A stretch of DNA of 64,000 nt from Cyanidiococcus yangmingshanensis (GCA_013995675.1 VWRR01000004.1:660154-724153), one strand, 5' to 3'; shown: positions 1-12,786, numbered from the stretch's first letter. Made by a program: numbers and translations. The notes: generated by a model not told the origin, from the sequence alone.

Positions 1-1476
1 ACGGGAACAAGCTAATTTGCTCGATCAGCATAAACCCACGGCACGCTACGAAAACGCAGCGGTTTAATAAAGCGTGAGGGCAACCGCTTATTCAGACACA
101 GCCCAGCGCGCTCCTTTTTCAGAGTTCACGAACTTGATGTCCACTTGTTCACACGCTGTCTTCACGTCGTCACCAGTTCGCCGAGTGAGCGCCTCTTCGA
201 TGGCCAACACGTGACGAGTCCTGAATAATGCGTCGACAGTGAACGCTTCCAGTCACAGTGTACTGGCTCAAGATTGACGCCAAATGATCCAAAGATCAGC
301 AAACTCTCCTTCGAAAGTGTGTTTACTTTCGGCTAGCGAACGACAATGACGCTAACAGTCGTGGCGGCGACGAAACACCTGCTGGTCTATGCGCGCAAGG
401 TTCTTCAATCGCGGCCTCAGGCCAATGCGACGTCGACGGCGGCCGCCGCGGCCGCCAAGAGGCGCGCGGTTGTCAGCAGCGCGATGTGTCGGCGAGACAC
501 GCCGCTGGGCCGTCGCTGTCCAATTCGACCCAATACGGACAGGAGCTGGTCGAGGCCCTGATCAGCGTGCTCGTCTGCGTCTTGCGTCAGCCACGGTGTC
601 GATCGTCATCGAACACGACTTGAGTATACGAGTGTCGTTTCCCATGGACCGCGATGCCCATGATCGCTTCATTTCGATGCGCGCATCCCGTCACAGCTGC
701 TGGATTGCTTGTCCCGAGTCAGGCATCACCGTCGTTGACGAGGCCGTCACCAACCATGGACCGCACCGATCCTGTCGATGACAGCGAGCTGGATGCAAGC
801 ACGAAGAACACAACGCCCGCTACATTCGCCCCGTGAATCCATTGCATGCCGACTTGCCACTCGAATCAGCCTGCTCCATTGTCCATTCATAGGGACTCGA
901 TCACCCATTCCATGGTCGTATTCATGCGAGTCGCAAAGACCCATTGTCCTTTTCGTCAGCAATCAGGTTTGCGTGCACGAACGAACGCCTCGACAAGATC
1001 CGTGTTCGGATCGGCGAGCGTCGATGGACACGTGTCGCGCCCAGCAAGCAGCGCTGGCTACCCGTACGCGTGCCGCGCCTGAGGCAGCACGCATCGTGGT
1101 CGATACCCGCCAGCAGCGTCGTGCGCGACACCGCCTCGGGGCCCGTACCATCAATGTCGATGGGGACGCCATGGCGCGGCGTTCCGCCCCGCTCTGTCAC
1201 GGATACGATGACATGTCCTCGTCCGATGAAGCGATGCGGAAGCATGAAGCGCCGAACAGAGAGATACACGTCGATCTCGAGGATAGGAATTGGCCGGCGC
1301 TTGAGATTCTCGTGTGCGCTTGCGTCTGTTTCAAGCGAACACATCGACTCTCGAACGCCATTGACGAGAATATCGTCACCAGCACGCTATCCAGAGCGCC
1401 TTGTCGGACAGGTGGCATCTGATTGCGTCCGAATCGATTTGATCACGCTCTTCTGTCGCCGTGCGCAGTGGTTTCT
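1..1476. other. No confidently supported gene
   Basis: Several overlapping open frames exist on both strands, including an ATG-started 214-codon frame on + (778-1422) and an ATG-started 140-codon frame on - (922-1344). They cover the same bases, neither resembles a family I recognise, and the stretch is GC-rich, which keeps frames open by chance. The 3' end of the exostosin-like gene abuts at 1477. If one is real, the minus-strand frame has the more protein-like alternation of hydrophobic and charged residues. Confidence 0.4.
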
Positions 1477-2769
1477 TTAGGAGGCCACTGCGGTGTAAAA
1501 TTGAAACGTGAGTCGTTGGGCGTACACGGGCGTGGCATCGTCCAGCGTCTGCGTGTCCGCGACCCAGAGATGTTCTCGGAACTGACGCTGAATCGCTGCG
1601 CGCATTCGCTCGAGGCGCTCTATGGGGAAGCGGCGGAGGATGGTCGGCAGATGCTCGATGGCCACGTTGAGGCTTGTTTCGGTCACGCCGAGTGCGACGC
1701 TAACCTGATCATGGACGACATAGACGGGAATACAACCCGCACTCATGGCGACCGCAATGCGTCCGCGCCAACGCGGATGCCCCGATACGTAGCAGAAACG
1801 AGCTCGTTGGGCCAATGCCCAGACACTCACCGTGTCGCTGCTTGAGAAGAAGCGAACATCGGCCTCGGTGTGCCACGAGGCTGCCCGGAAAGACTCTGTC
1901 GGGGTCAGCGGCGTCAAGATCGCCAGCGTATAGGATCGTTCGGAAGAGAGGACGGCGTTCGCTCGATCCGGATCGAGCGCATTCGGGAACGGTGGAACAA
2001 GCCAGTAGAGCTTCAGGTCAGGTGTGTCGGCTGCAAACAGTGCTTCTGTTGATGGAACCACGAGTGCCGTTTCCTCCGTAAGGATCACGTGACGACAATG
2101 TGAGCAGCGTGGCGAGAGATGGGGATGCTCGAAGAGCGCCGTGTACAATGCTCGCGCCACCCCGATACCATCCAGTTGGGCCGACTCGGGTAGATCGTCG
2201 GAGAGCACAGTCACCATGATATCAGCCTCGTTCGGATGCTCGACCCGATGCTGATAGCAGAGGGCATACTGTTGGGCGATACTTGTCGCTAGCGCCGCGT
2301 AGGATGGCAGATAGCGCGAGGCGCTGCCGCCCCATACTTGCGCATACAGCCAGCCGGGATACGCAAATATTCGTGGTGCTCCTGCTCTTGATCTTGCTTG
2401 GGGTGTCGAAAAGGGCCACGTCCAGTTTTGTATCGGCAGCGTGGCCAGCTGTTCAAGTGCTTCGTGCGCCACTGGCGCCAGCGCTGGAAACGCTGTCGCA
2501 TACGCTGTCTCTGTTGCGGGTGGCGCCAGCAACCAAGGCGTCTCGGAGAGCTCCAAGGATTCCTCCTGGGTGGCTGCAAGTGCGTCCAACCAGTCTGCAA
2601 AGTTGCCTCGATCGGGCACCAGCAACCGCAGCGTCGAGTAGAGCGTAGCGAGTCCAAGCAAAACGCCCCAGAGCAACTGTTTGGAAAGCACAAGTCTCAC
2701 TCGATGACGATCCAGGCGCGACAAGAAAGCAAGCGGCTTCGCCCATTGGCACCCCAAAATCCGCTGCAT
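1477..2769 (-). CDS. Exostosin-like (GT47-type) type II membrane glycosyltransferase
   Basis: The protein of about 430 residues starts at ATG 2769-2767; the open frame extends upstream only through non-ATG codons. A hydrophobic segment at residues 31-51, after a short basic cytoplasmic tail, is a Golgi signal anchor. The lumenal part contains the IFAYPGWLY-like start of the exostosin domain and near residue 336 the hallmark GRIAVAMSAGCIPVYV stretch, where family members hold the nucleotide sugar. A serine/proline-tolerant stem lies between. Known relatives transfer sugars onto glycans of the wall or secretory proteins; the donor and acceptor here cannot be read from sequence. It is transcribed away from the SepSecS gene with about 320 bases between the two starts. 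The family assignment is good and the specificity unknown. Confidence 0.8.
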   Translation of the reverse strand: MQRILGCQWAKPLAFLSRLDRHRVRLVLSKQLLWGVLLGLATLYSTLRLLVPDRGNFADWLDALAATQEESLELSETPWLLAPPATETAYATAFPALAPVAHEALEQLATLPIQNWTWPFSTPQARSRAGAPRIFAYPGWLYAQVWGGSASRYLPSYAALATSIAQQYALCYQHRVEHPNEADIMVTVLSDDLPESAQLDGIGVARALYTALFEHPHLSPRCSHCRHVILTEETALVVPSTEALFAADTPDLKLYWLVPPFPNALDPDRANAVLSSERSYTLAILTPLTPTESFRAASWHTEADVRFFSSSDTVSVWALAQRARFCYVSGHPRWRGRIAVAMSAGCIPVYVVHDQVSVALGVTETSLNVAIEHLPTILRRFPIERLERMRAAIQRQFREHLWVADTQTLDDATPVYAQRLTFQFYTAVAS

Positions 2770-3088
2770 TTTCTCTAGTTCGACGCTGGGCGAGCTCGTC
2801 TCTGAGTGAGCGCACTCCAGTGTATGGCAGCTCACCTGCAGTACGAGAACCCGCCTGTCAAGCGAGCTATGGCGTGCTCGTTCGGCCGCGTCCCGCTCAC
2901 CCGAGACGAGACTTGGCAAGCGACTCGCAGCCAGCGAGTTACGCTACACCCGAGACTGTTCGAAAAGCCCCGAACCGTATCCCCAATAGGACCGACTGAA
3001 CCCGTCCACGTCATCGGGAGCAGCAACAAGCCTCCTGGCGTTTTGCGCAGAGGACTGGTCGCTTGACGAGCTTGCAACCCGTAGACCT
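2770..3088. promoter_or_regulatory. Divergent intergenic region, exostosin-like gene / SepSecS
   Basis: These 319 bases separate two divergent starts and must hold both promoters. The open frame of the glycosyltransferase runs on through part of it (to 2919) without an ATG. I see no TATA-like box or repeated motif that I would defend. Confidence 0.35.
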
Positions 3089-4652
3089 ATGGAGGATAAA
3101 CTGTTCGAAGGGACCGAGTCGCTGGTAACCCCGGCCTATGTGCGCGTGGCCCGAGCAGCACGTCGTTCTCGAACAGCCCAGTTTCGCCAACTGCTCACCC
3201 AGCGGCGTCTACCGCGTCAAGGACTAGACCAGCACACCATACGGCTTCTGCTGGACGAGCTCTCTGGTCTGGATGCCAACCAGTTCCTCGGCCAGGCCAA
3301 TGTCGGGGAGCGCGAAGGTCGCCTCTACAGTGAACTTGTTCGGGTGCGGCATTTCGGTATGGCTCACGGCATGGGTCGTGCCGGTGACCTGGCCGCCTCG
3401 CAGCCCAAAGCCTGCGGTGCCTCTCTCCTGGTGCGTCTGTGTACGGCGTTGCTGCTCGACGCGCTCCATCTCGCCGGTTTCGCGAGCTGTCGGCATGTGG
3501 CGCTGCTTCCCGTCGCCACCGGTATGGCCATAACGCTGTGTCTGCTGGCGCTGCGCCAACAGCGACCCTCAGCAGACCGTGTCCTTTGGATTCGCATTGA
3601 TCAGAAAGCCTGCCTCAAATGTATTTGTGCTGCTGGCTACCTCATCGAGGTTCTGGAGAATAAGATCGTCGGCGACCAAGTCGTCACGGATGTGGAGGCG
3701 CTCAAACGTCGTCTGGAGGAGTCTGATCCCAGTCGATATGCAGCGGTGATCAGCACCACGTCGTGTTTCGCGCCGCGTGCGCCCGACCAGGTCGTCTCGG
3801 TAGCGCAACAGTGCCAGCGTTACGGCGTGCCGCATCTAGTGAATCACGCGTATGGTGTTCAGAGTCGTCGTTGCAACGGCCTGGTCTGTGCAGCGAGTCG
3901 TCTGGGTCGCGTCGATGCCGTCATCTTCTCGTTCGACAAGAATTTTATGGTGCCGGTAGGTGGCGCTGGCGTCGCGGCAGCAACACCTATACTCATCGAT
4001 GCCCTGCAAGTGCTGTATCCGGGGCGAGCTTCAGTCGCGCCTGTTGTCGACCTCTTCATCACCTTGCTCCAACTTGGTCGCGAGGGCTTTACAGCGCTTT
4101 TGAACGAGCGTGAGGAGCGCTTTGTTCAGTTCAAGGAGCGTCTCGCACCCATTCTCGAAAAGCATGGCGAGCGATTGCTGCATACGCCAGAGAACCCTAT
4201 TTCCTTTGCGGTGAGCCTCCGGGACACCATGGTGCGATTCGGTGTCGAACCGAGCGCCATTGGGAGTATGCTGTATGCGCGACGCTGCTCAGGGCCTCGC
4301 GCTGTGCTCGGCACTGAACGACGCCAAGTGCAGGGCGTTGTCCTCGCATGGCTACGGCGCCCATATCGCCGACTACCCGACACCGTACCTCAACCTGGCA
4401 GCCGCAATTGGCATCCAAGCGCACGACATCACACGGTTCTGTCGACGACTCGACCACGTACTAGAGACCGTTCGCCGACGACAGGACATCGCTGGTCAGC
4501 GCGGTGGCGGCACACCGAGTCGATCCAGATCGGCGATCAGGCGAGAGAGATCAATCAGACCCCGAATACGTGCACCAACACGCCCATCCTTGCGAATAAT
4601 AAACGTGAAATTTCCATCCGGCTGTACATTCGCGGCTTGTGCGCACTCTTGA
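3089..4652 (+). CDS. SEPSECS: O-phosphoseryl-tRNA(Sec) selenium transferase (SepSecS), with a +1 frame break
   Basis: SepSecS is the PLP enzyme that turns phosphoseryl-tRNA(Sec) into selenocysteinyl-tRNA(Sec) with selenophosphate. Family-typical stretches run in order: NVGEREGR, FGMAHGMGRAGD, the QPKACGASLL tRNA/phosphate-binding region, RIDQKACLK, STTSCFAPR, HAYGVQSR, then the PLP lysine in FDKNFMVPVGGAG and YPGRAS. The frame from ATG 3089 agrees with the family up to about base 4305 (GSMLY...RCSGPRAV). The conserved C-terminal part (HGYGAHIADYPTPYLN, AIGIQAHDITRFCRRLD) then continues one base ahead, in the frame that stops at 4652. The unshifted frame to 4717 becomes low-complexity basic residues and is not the real end. 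The C-terminus overlaps the 3' end of the convergent LPA1 gene. This gene implies selenoprotein synthesis in the organism. Confidence 0.9.
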
Positions 4653-5739
4653 CGAACCCAGGCCAGCCATTCCTGCTGATTTGCTGGAGTTGCAATCCAG
4701 AAGGCTTGCGCTCGTAGGCGAGCAGCATCGAGCGCTGCGAGCCATTCGTCTACTGCACTTGTGCGGGTGATCGTCTCTTCTGCGAGTCGGTCCTTTGGAT
4801 GTGAGCGAGCAGCGATGAGCGCTGCGCATCTCGAACAACTGGCACCCAGGCAACATGTCGGCGAATAAGTGTCTCCGAGAGGGGATCCGCCTGCAGGAGC
4901 CAGGCTCGCGCAGTCTGCACATCCGAGACGGTTATCACAACCCGGTATCGGCCGCGCAAAGAGGCGAGCGGGAAGCGATGGCCTGGTTCCGGCTGCGACT
5001 CCAGCATCAATGCTGCCAAACGCGCTCCCTGCTGCATACGCTCCAGTCGCCGCACTGCAGCGACCTCATCCCAGCGATAGAGCGCAGCACAGACTGAGCC
5101 ACCAGTCAGGTCGATACCGAGGTTGCGCACTGCCTGCCACCAGCTGTCGGTTCCAGCGGCTTGTCCTGACAGGGCCAAGAGTGTACTCAGCGCGATCACA
5201 CTAGCGACGGCTGCACTTGCGATACCGCCTGCGTAGAGAAACTGGCGCGCCTTGCGAAAGGGTGCCTCGGCCTCCTCTCGCAGCCGCGCTCGCTGCGCAA
5301 GACTCAGTTCTGCACTGGCTGGTGGCTCGCGAATCGTGCGTGATTCACGGAGCAGGGGCTGCGGATAGTCGCCTCTGGACCTCGTTCCAGGCTGGTTCGT
5401 TCCGGTGCAGCCAGTTAGTTCGCTGAGCGAGGCGTATCGGCTCCGTCCCTTTGCCGCTGACAGTGTTGCCGCTGGCCAGCTCCAGCCGAATACAACCCAG
5501 CTGGGCGCATGTTTCTGAAGTGCTCCCGTCTGAGACCCTCTCCACGAGACGACCGAGGGTTGCGATTGCAATAGCCAAGTTGAGAATGAGGGTATGGTTC
5601 GATCTTGGCGTCCCCGCGAGAACATGAGCACGAACCTGTCGAGAACGTGTTGCGCTGGACAATTCGCGGCCGCCAGAGCGCATCGGTAGCAGCGTCTCAA
5701 CAGGTCAAACAGACTCGCGACAGCAACGACTATCATCAT
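4496..5739 (-). CDS. LPA1: LPA1/Rep27-type photosystem II assembly protein, with a -1 frame break
   Basis: Low PSII Accumulation 1 / Rep27 proteins (DUF3493 core) help assemble and repair photosystem II in the thylakoid membrane. The core is seen in RLREEAEAPFRKARQFLY followed by two hydrophobic helices (around residues 170-190 and 200-225). The region before it fits a plastid transit peptide plus a linker; I see no TPR repeats of the kind plant LPA1 carries. The frame from ATG 5739 stops at 4750. From roughly 4830 to 4790 the family-like tail continues in another frame with DEWLAALDAARLRAQAFW and FTFIIRKDGRVGARIRG, and stops at 4496. This needs a one-base backward shift, i.e. a missing base here. 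The start codon lies inside the first copy of a 94-bp repeat shared with the UBC12 upstream region. Confidence 0.75.
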
Positions 5740-5965
5740 GATTCGTATCCTTAACGAGTATTAATATGATACGAATCAGCGTGATGATGAGTCACGAATG
5801 GTGGCAGACTCGCCACTTGTCTTCTATCATCATGATTCGTATCCTTAACGAATATTATTATGATACGAATCAGCGTGATGATGAGTCACGAATGGTGGCA
5901 GACTCGCCACTTGGCTTCTATCATCATGACTTGGATCCTTAACGAATATTACTATGATTCCGATC
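5731..5965. repeat. 94-bp tandem repeat, about 2.5 copies, in the LPA1-UBC12 divergent region
   Basis: Copies begin at 5731, 5825 and 5919 with tatcatcatga; the first two are nearly identical and the third decays after about 45 bases. Each of the first two copies carries the inverted pair gattcgtatc / gatacgaatc about 18 bases apart, so a hairpin or palindromic binding site is possible. The LPA1 start codon lies in copy one, and the array sits between the two divergent starts. Confidence 0.9.
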
Positions 5966-6102
5966 CGTCGCTGAGGATCGCTTCCACCACTGAGCAATCC
6001 TCCGGCCGGAAAAATTCGCTTTTCTTCGAATGCTTCGCGATCATCCATCACGATTGTTCCTACGTTTACGCTCGTGTTCAGAACACCGAAACTGCTCGTC
6101 GA

Positions 6103-6684
6103 ATGCTTCGTCTGGCTGCCTGGAAACAGACAAAAGAGGCGAGCACTGAAGATTCAGTCCGAAACCAGTCTGGACCAGTGTCGAGCACAGGACAGCCGGT
6201 GCTAACCAGCGCGACGTTGTCCTCACCCGAGACGCTGCACTGGGTCAGTCAACAGCGGCTGCAGTACGACTTGACGGAGCTCGAATCTGCGGTTCCAGAA
6301 ATCGAGCTTTCCTTCCCAAACGCAGCAGATATATCGTGTTTTGAGGTCACGTTGCGTGCGTCGGAGGGCTGGTACCAAGGCGTCTGCTTCCGGTTTGCGT
6401 TCGCGGTGCCGCAGACGTATCCGTTCCGACCGCCCCAGGTCCGGTGTCTGAACCCCGTGTGGCACCCCAACCTAGATGAGCACGGTGCGGTTTGTCTGAA
6501 TATTCTCCGGGAAGATTGGAAGCCAGTGTTTACGCTCTCCTCGATCATTTACGGTCTCCTGCATCTGCTCCTAGAGCCGAGCCCGGATGACGCCCTCAAT
6601 ATGGCTGCAGCAGCGATGATGGTTGCGGACCCCGCTGCCTTTGCTGCCCGTATTCGCCAGCAAGTACGAGAGCGCTCTCCGTAA
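6103..6684 (+). CDS. UBC12: NEDD8-conjugating E2 enzyme (UBC12/UBE2M)
   Basis: UBC12 passes NEDD8 to cullins and so activates cullin-RING ubiquitin ligases. The E2 fold is clear: YPFRPPQVRC, WHPNLDEHGAVCLN with the active-site cysteine, then ILREDWKPVFTLSSIIYGL and LEPSPDDALN. The sequence NILREDWKPV after the catalytic cysteine is diagnostic of UBC12 rather than other E2s. I chose ATG 6103 (193 residues) because MLRLAAWKQTKE matches the short N-terminal peptide MIKLFSLKQQK-type extension that docks the NEDD8 E1. The open frame reaches back to ATG 5860 through the 94-bp repeat, but those extra residues are repeat-encoded and unlike the family. It converges on the unknown gene at 6925. Confidence 0.93.
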   Translation: MLRLAAWKQTKEASTEDSVRNQSGPVSSTGQPVLTSATLSSPETLHWVSQQRLQYDLTELESAVPEIELSFPNAADISCFEVTLRASEGWYQGVCFRFAFAVPQTYPFRPPQVRCLNPVWHPNLDEHGAVCLNILREDWKPVFTLSSIIYGLLHLLLEPSPDDALNMAAAAMMVADPAAFAARIRQQVRERSP

Positions 6685-6924
6685 CGAGACGAAGCACTGT
6701 AGGGAGATGCTCTTTTCAAACCGACTCGAGCGCAGCGCTGGCCTCGCCGGTGCGCATGCACGCCCCGCATATGCGTTAGGTGAGCACAAAGAATGCTGTT
6801 GTGCAAGCACGATCATCGTTCTTGAGCATGCACAAGCCGTCTAGTACATCGAGATACTCGACAGTGTCCAGACTCCATGCGCCTATCGGCGAACGTACAC
6901 CCGCTAGGGCCCGTCTACCTCGGA

Positions 6925-8526
6925 TCATGACGCCGTTGCGCGCTCCGTCAGCCTTCTCCGCAGGAATGTGTCCAGGGCCAGCGGCTGATCCGTTGCATCC
7001 AGCAGCCACTCCAGGTGGTACTCTCTTGTGTATCGGCACAAAAACCATGTCTCCGACGCAGCATCCAGGAATGGCGTAGCGTGCTCGACGCGTGCATGCT
7101 TCAAACCTTGAACTGATCCTGCAAGCGAGCCTGTGCTGCCTGTACTATCCACATCATGATTCAACCAGGAGAGATGCGGGAAATGCTTCTCGTCATTACT
7201 TGCGCATGCGTGTACGCTGTTATCCACCTGGTCGTCGTGCGTCTCTCTGGGCATTCGTTCGAAACGAGGACAGCCCTGGCGTTTCCACGGCATCCATCTA
7301 TACTCCTCATCGAACCGTATATGACGAAGAACAAAAAGAGAGCGCGGCTCAAGAATAGTTCCTAATTGACTCCATATAAGCTCTTGCAGCTCAGACCACG
7401 ATGGGCTATCGAAACGTAGACTGAACATCCACATACGCAGAAGGAGCAGCACTCGAAAAAGCGGGTCCATTTCCAGATGAAGACACAGTGCTGGATCAAG
7501 GGCACCCATTGCACAGGCCTCAGTCCAGCCGTAAGTCTGGATAAGCGACTTGCTCGCCACGCACCAAGTGCGCACACATCTGCGCCTGAAAGTATCCACT
7601 TTGTCGTCATCGTTCTCGGTGCCTTCATGGACGAGAAAAGCCCTATACAGCTGCAGAGCCTGCGACTCATCGATGCTGGCGCCAGTTGCGAGCAACCGTA
7701 GCAAAGACCAAAACGTCGATAGCGATCGAGGTCCAATCGAGATCTGCGCTTCAACAGGTCGCTCTAATTCGGACCCAAGCTCGACTTCCGGACCAAGTCG
7801 GGTCCTAGATCCGCTCGATGATACGACCTTAGGAGTGTTTGCAACCTTATTTGCCCTCCTCGATGTCGTCGCTGCAGAGCTCGCCTCTGCTGCGTCTGCA
7901 TCCGGTGATGCCGCATTGCCGGATAGGATTATGCGAGGCGCCTGATTCGAGTGCGCAACCATAGCGTATTCATTTCTACGAGCGAGCTGCAACCAGTACC
8001 ACCAACGTCCTTCGCAGGCATGAGACCCGCGAAGATTCACGTGTGAGCGATCATCGACTGGTAGCACAGCACTCAGGAGCCGCATAGCTCGCGCCCGCGT
8101 TCTCCAGTCACGCGTACACGAAGTACGAGCCATGATGCCCTGCCAAACAGCACGAAGAAGCGCGAGGCCTTCCCGCGGCGTCACCAGGCCATCAGGTCGC
8201 TCCGAAACAAGCCGCTCGATTGCCGTCAAAGTGTTTGACAAGCTTGACGGCCCTTCACTCGTGACGCTTGCCCACTCAAGTTGCTCTTCAAGTCGCTCCA
8301 GTTCGCTGTTCTCTACCGCCGCCTCTACCTGCAAGGACAAGAAGCTTGATCCGTGTCCAACTTGAGGTTCGTCTCGCTTGCTCGCCGATGAGGCGAGCTT
8401 TTCCTTCAGATCAGCAGCTACAGTTCCCTGTCGTTGTCGTTTCCGTTGCGTGCTCGGAGATGTGGAGCGCAGTCGCCCCGCGGTGTCCTCCTCAACCTCC
8501 GCATCTCTTACAGGTGAGAACTTCAT
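6925..8526 (-). CDS. Hypothetical protein, 533 residues
   Basis: I do not recognise a family. The first ATG in frame is at 8526; the frame is open to 8571 only through a TTG. The first 100 residues are hydrophilic and charged (basic patch STQRKRQRQG). The middle alternates helical leucine-rich stretches with a serine/alanine-rich linker near residues 215-250, and the C-terminal 250 residues look folded, with tryptophan and aromatic clusters (RMWMFSLRFDSPSW, ETWFLCRYTREYHLEWLL). No signal peptide or membrane helix is apparent. Shape and composition fit a nuclear scaffold or transcription/RNA factor, which is a guess. It shares a 220-base divergent promoter region with DIM1. Confidence 0.7.
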   Translation of the reverse strand: MKFSPVRDAEVEEDTAGRLRSTSPSTQRKRQRQGTVAADLKEKLASSASKRDEPQVGHGSSFLSLQVEAAVENSELERLEEQLEWASVTSEGPSSLSNTLTAIERLVSERPDGLVTPREGLALLRAVWQGIMARTSCTRDWRTRARAMRLLSAVLPVDDRSHVNLRGSHACEGRWWYWLQLARRNEYAMVAHSNQAPRIILSGNAASPDADAAEASSAATTSRRANKVANTPKVVSSSGSRTRLGPEVELGSELERPVEAQISIGPRSLSTFWSLLRLLATGASIDESQALQLYRAFLVHEGTENDDDKVDTFRRRCVRTWCVASKSLIQTYGWTEACAMGALDPALCLHLEMDPLFRVLLLLRMWMFSLRFDSPSWSELQELIWSQLGTILEPRSLFVLRHIRFDEEYRWMPWKRQGCPRFERMPRETHDDQVDNSVHACASNDEKHFPHLSWLNHDVDSTGSTGSLAGSVQGLKHARVEHATPFLDAASETWFLCRYTREYHLEWLLDATDQPLALDTFLRRRLTERATAS

Positions 8527-8719
8527 GTCACCTGATTCAAACCTGTTTGACAGAGACTCCACTCGTTCCAAAAAGATGACCAGACGACTTGTTCATAGGT
8601 TTTCAGTGACGCGTGGGCGTAGAGCGTTTGACCAAGTTGAATCATCAGGCTGAGCGTTCCTCTGGGTGCCTCTCCGCTGCGTCGTTCTACACTTGGCGAG
8701 CCTCTTCCCGAAGCCATAA

Positions 8720-10687
<1,968 letters not shown>

Positions 10688-12767
10688 ATGAGACACTCAA
10701 CCTCAACCGAACTACCAGCGTGGAGACATAAAAAGGAAATCATTGAGGCTGTACAGGCGAATACGGTCGTGCTGTTGATCGGAACAACAGGTTGCGGGAA
10801 GACGACCCTGGTACCTCGTTTTCTCGACGAGCACGGCTTTGGTCCGGTGGCGGTTGCACAACCACGTCGTCTGGCTGCCATCTCAGGTCGCTAGACGGGT
10901 CAGTCAAGAGTTGTCTTGTCGTTTAGGCACGCGTGTAGGGTACGCAGTCCGTTTTGATGACTGCTCAGATCCGAAAAAAACTCGTCTACGGTACGCGACG
11001 AGCGGCGTTCTCCTACGAGAAGCGATCGGTGACCCGCTCTTTCTACGATATGGCGCCCTGGTCATTGATGAAGTACACGAGCGTCTCGTGCAGACGGATA
11101 TCCTGATTGCTGTGGCTCGTCGGACGCTGGAGCGACGTCGACGGAACTTGTCGACGCCCCATGACTCGTTCCGACTCGTGCTCATGTCAGCAGCCGTCGA
11201 TGTGGATAGCTTTATTCGCTACTTTAAGGAGGCGGACATTGGTTCGGTCACAACCTGTGCAATCGCTGGCAACCTTCATCCCGTGGATGTCTTGTACACA
11301 GCGCAGCATTGTACAGAACATCTAGACGCTGCCCTGAACCTCGTTATTCAGCTACACGTGCACCTAGAACATGCTCCCGGTGATATACTGGTCTTTCTCA
11401 CCGGCCAAGAGGATATTGAGCTGGCTATTCGGCTGTTGCCTGAGCGCCTTCGTAGACGGGGTTTGTCGACGGCAACGTTGTATGCCGTCCCGCTGTACGC
11501 GACGTTGCCACCAGCGCAACAGATAACGGCGATCGACCAAAGCCGTCCACAAGTAAGCGGCTCGGTTGTTCCGCGCAAGGTGATCTTCGCCACCAATGTT
11601 GCGGAAACATCGCTGACGATTCCCGGTGTGCGCTTTGTGATCGATCCAGGTCTGAGCAAGCAGCGTATGATTGTACCGGCGCTTGATGCTGATGTACTGC
11701 AGGTCCGTCCGATCAGTAGGGCACAAGCTTTGCAACGAGCGGGTCGTGCAGGGCGACAAGTCGGCGGCGGCATATGCATCCGCCTCTACCCCGAGACAGA
11801 GTGGGCCAACCTTGAGCCGTATCCAACACCGGAAATCTGTCGATGTGATCTGGCGAGTACGATACTGCAGCTGTATGCCATGGGCTTGACTAGGCCATGG
11901 GCATTGCCGCTCCTGAATAGGCCTTCCCGATCAAATTATGAGCGAGCGCTCGTGCACCTCCACGAGCTACAAGCATTGGATGACGACCTTCGACTTGACC
12001 CTGTTTTCGGTCGTCAATTAGCTGGTCTGCCGCTGGAGCCCATGGAAGCACGTATGGTCCTCGTTGCAAAAGCGCTTGGTGATTCCACCGTACTCGCTCG
12101 AATCGTCGAGATTGCAGCCATGCTCAGCACCGATGTCTCGAGTAGTGGACTGATTGTCGTATTGCCGGGAGAGCGTCGTCTGGATGTGCAGCGCCAGTGG
12201 CAGCAGCAGTTTGCGGAACGCCGAGCCGGTGACCTCGTGACCTGGGGACGCGTCCTTCAGCAGTATCTCAAGCAGTCACCATCACAACGCAAGCGCTGGT
12301 GTGGACAGTATCACGTCAATGAGCGTCTCTTGGGCGCCGCCGCGAGCGCCTATACACAGCTCATGCAGCATCTCAATCACGGATCAATATATGCACAGGT
12401 AGCACCCAAACTGAAGACGCTCATCTTGCAGATCCTCGATACACTACCTCCGGATCTTGGCTCTGCTGAGCGATCAATGCAACTCGTCCAAAGATGCATA
12501 TGCGCTGGATTCTTTCGACAAGCGGCCTGCCGAGAGGGCCAACGAACCTATCGAGTGATCCGAAGCGGCCACCGGCCAGTTGCACTCCACCCGACTTCAG
12601 TGTTCGTGGATGCTGTATGCCCAGAATGGGTCATCTTTCGCGATTTTATATGTACGAGCAAAGCCTACCTGCGAGGCGTCACTGCTTGTGAGCCGTTGTG
12701 GTTGCAGACATGCCGTCACGCAGACACACCGACAACGATTGCACCAGAAACCGCTGCAACTGATTAA
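10688..12767 (+). CDS. DEAH/RHA-family RNA helicase, DHX33-like, with a +1 frame break
   Basis: Motifs of a DEAH helicase run in order: GTTGCGKTT (Walker A), QPRRLAAIS, TSGVLLREA, DEVHER in place of DEAH, MSAAVD in place of SAT, VFLTGQEDIE, FATNVAETSLTIPGV, and QRAGRAGRQ. The C-terminal helicase-associated and OB-fold regions follow (NLASTILQLYAMGL-like, LPLEPMEARM, HPTSVFVD). Overall order and length (about 690 residues) resemble DHX33, which acts in rRNA synthesis and translation; DHX35/DHX40-type is the alternative. The frame starting at ATG 10688 ends in a stop at 10894 just after RRLAAIS; the expected continuation ARRVSQEL lies one base ahead, with one surplus g at about 10886. The ATG context and length support a single protein. 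Confidence 0.9.
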
Positions 12768-12786
12768 CGAACCGGAACGGTTCTAT

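Noticed and set aside
778-1422. A 214-codon plus-strand frame near the left edge
   Set aside because: Arginine-rich without hydrophobic core pattern or motif, and it overlaps an equally open minus-strand frame; kept only as a note in the region entry.
4330-4717. The unshifted end of the SepSecS frame as the true C-terminus
   Set aside because: It turns into arginine/proline/threonine-rich residues unlike the family, whereas the frame one base ahead carries the conserved C-terminal motifs.
5860-6102. An 81-residue N-terminal extension of UBC12
   Set aside because: It is encoded largely by the 94-bp repeat and does not resemble the family; ATG 6103 gives the typical short UBC12 N-terminus.
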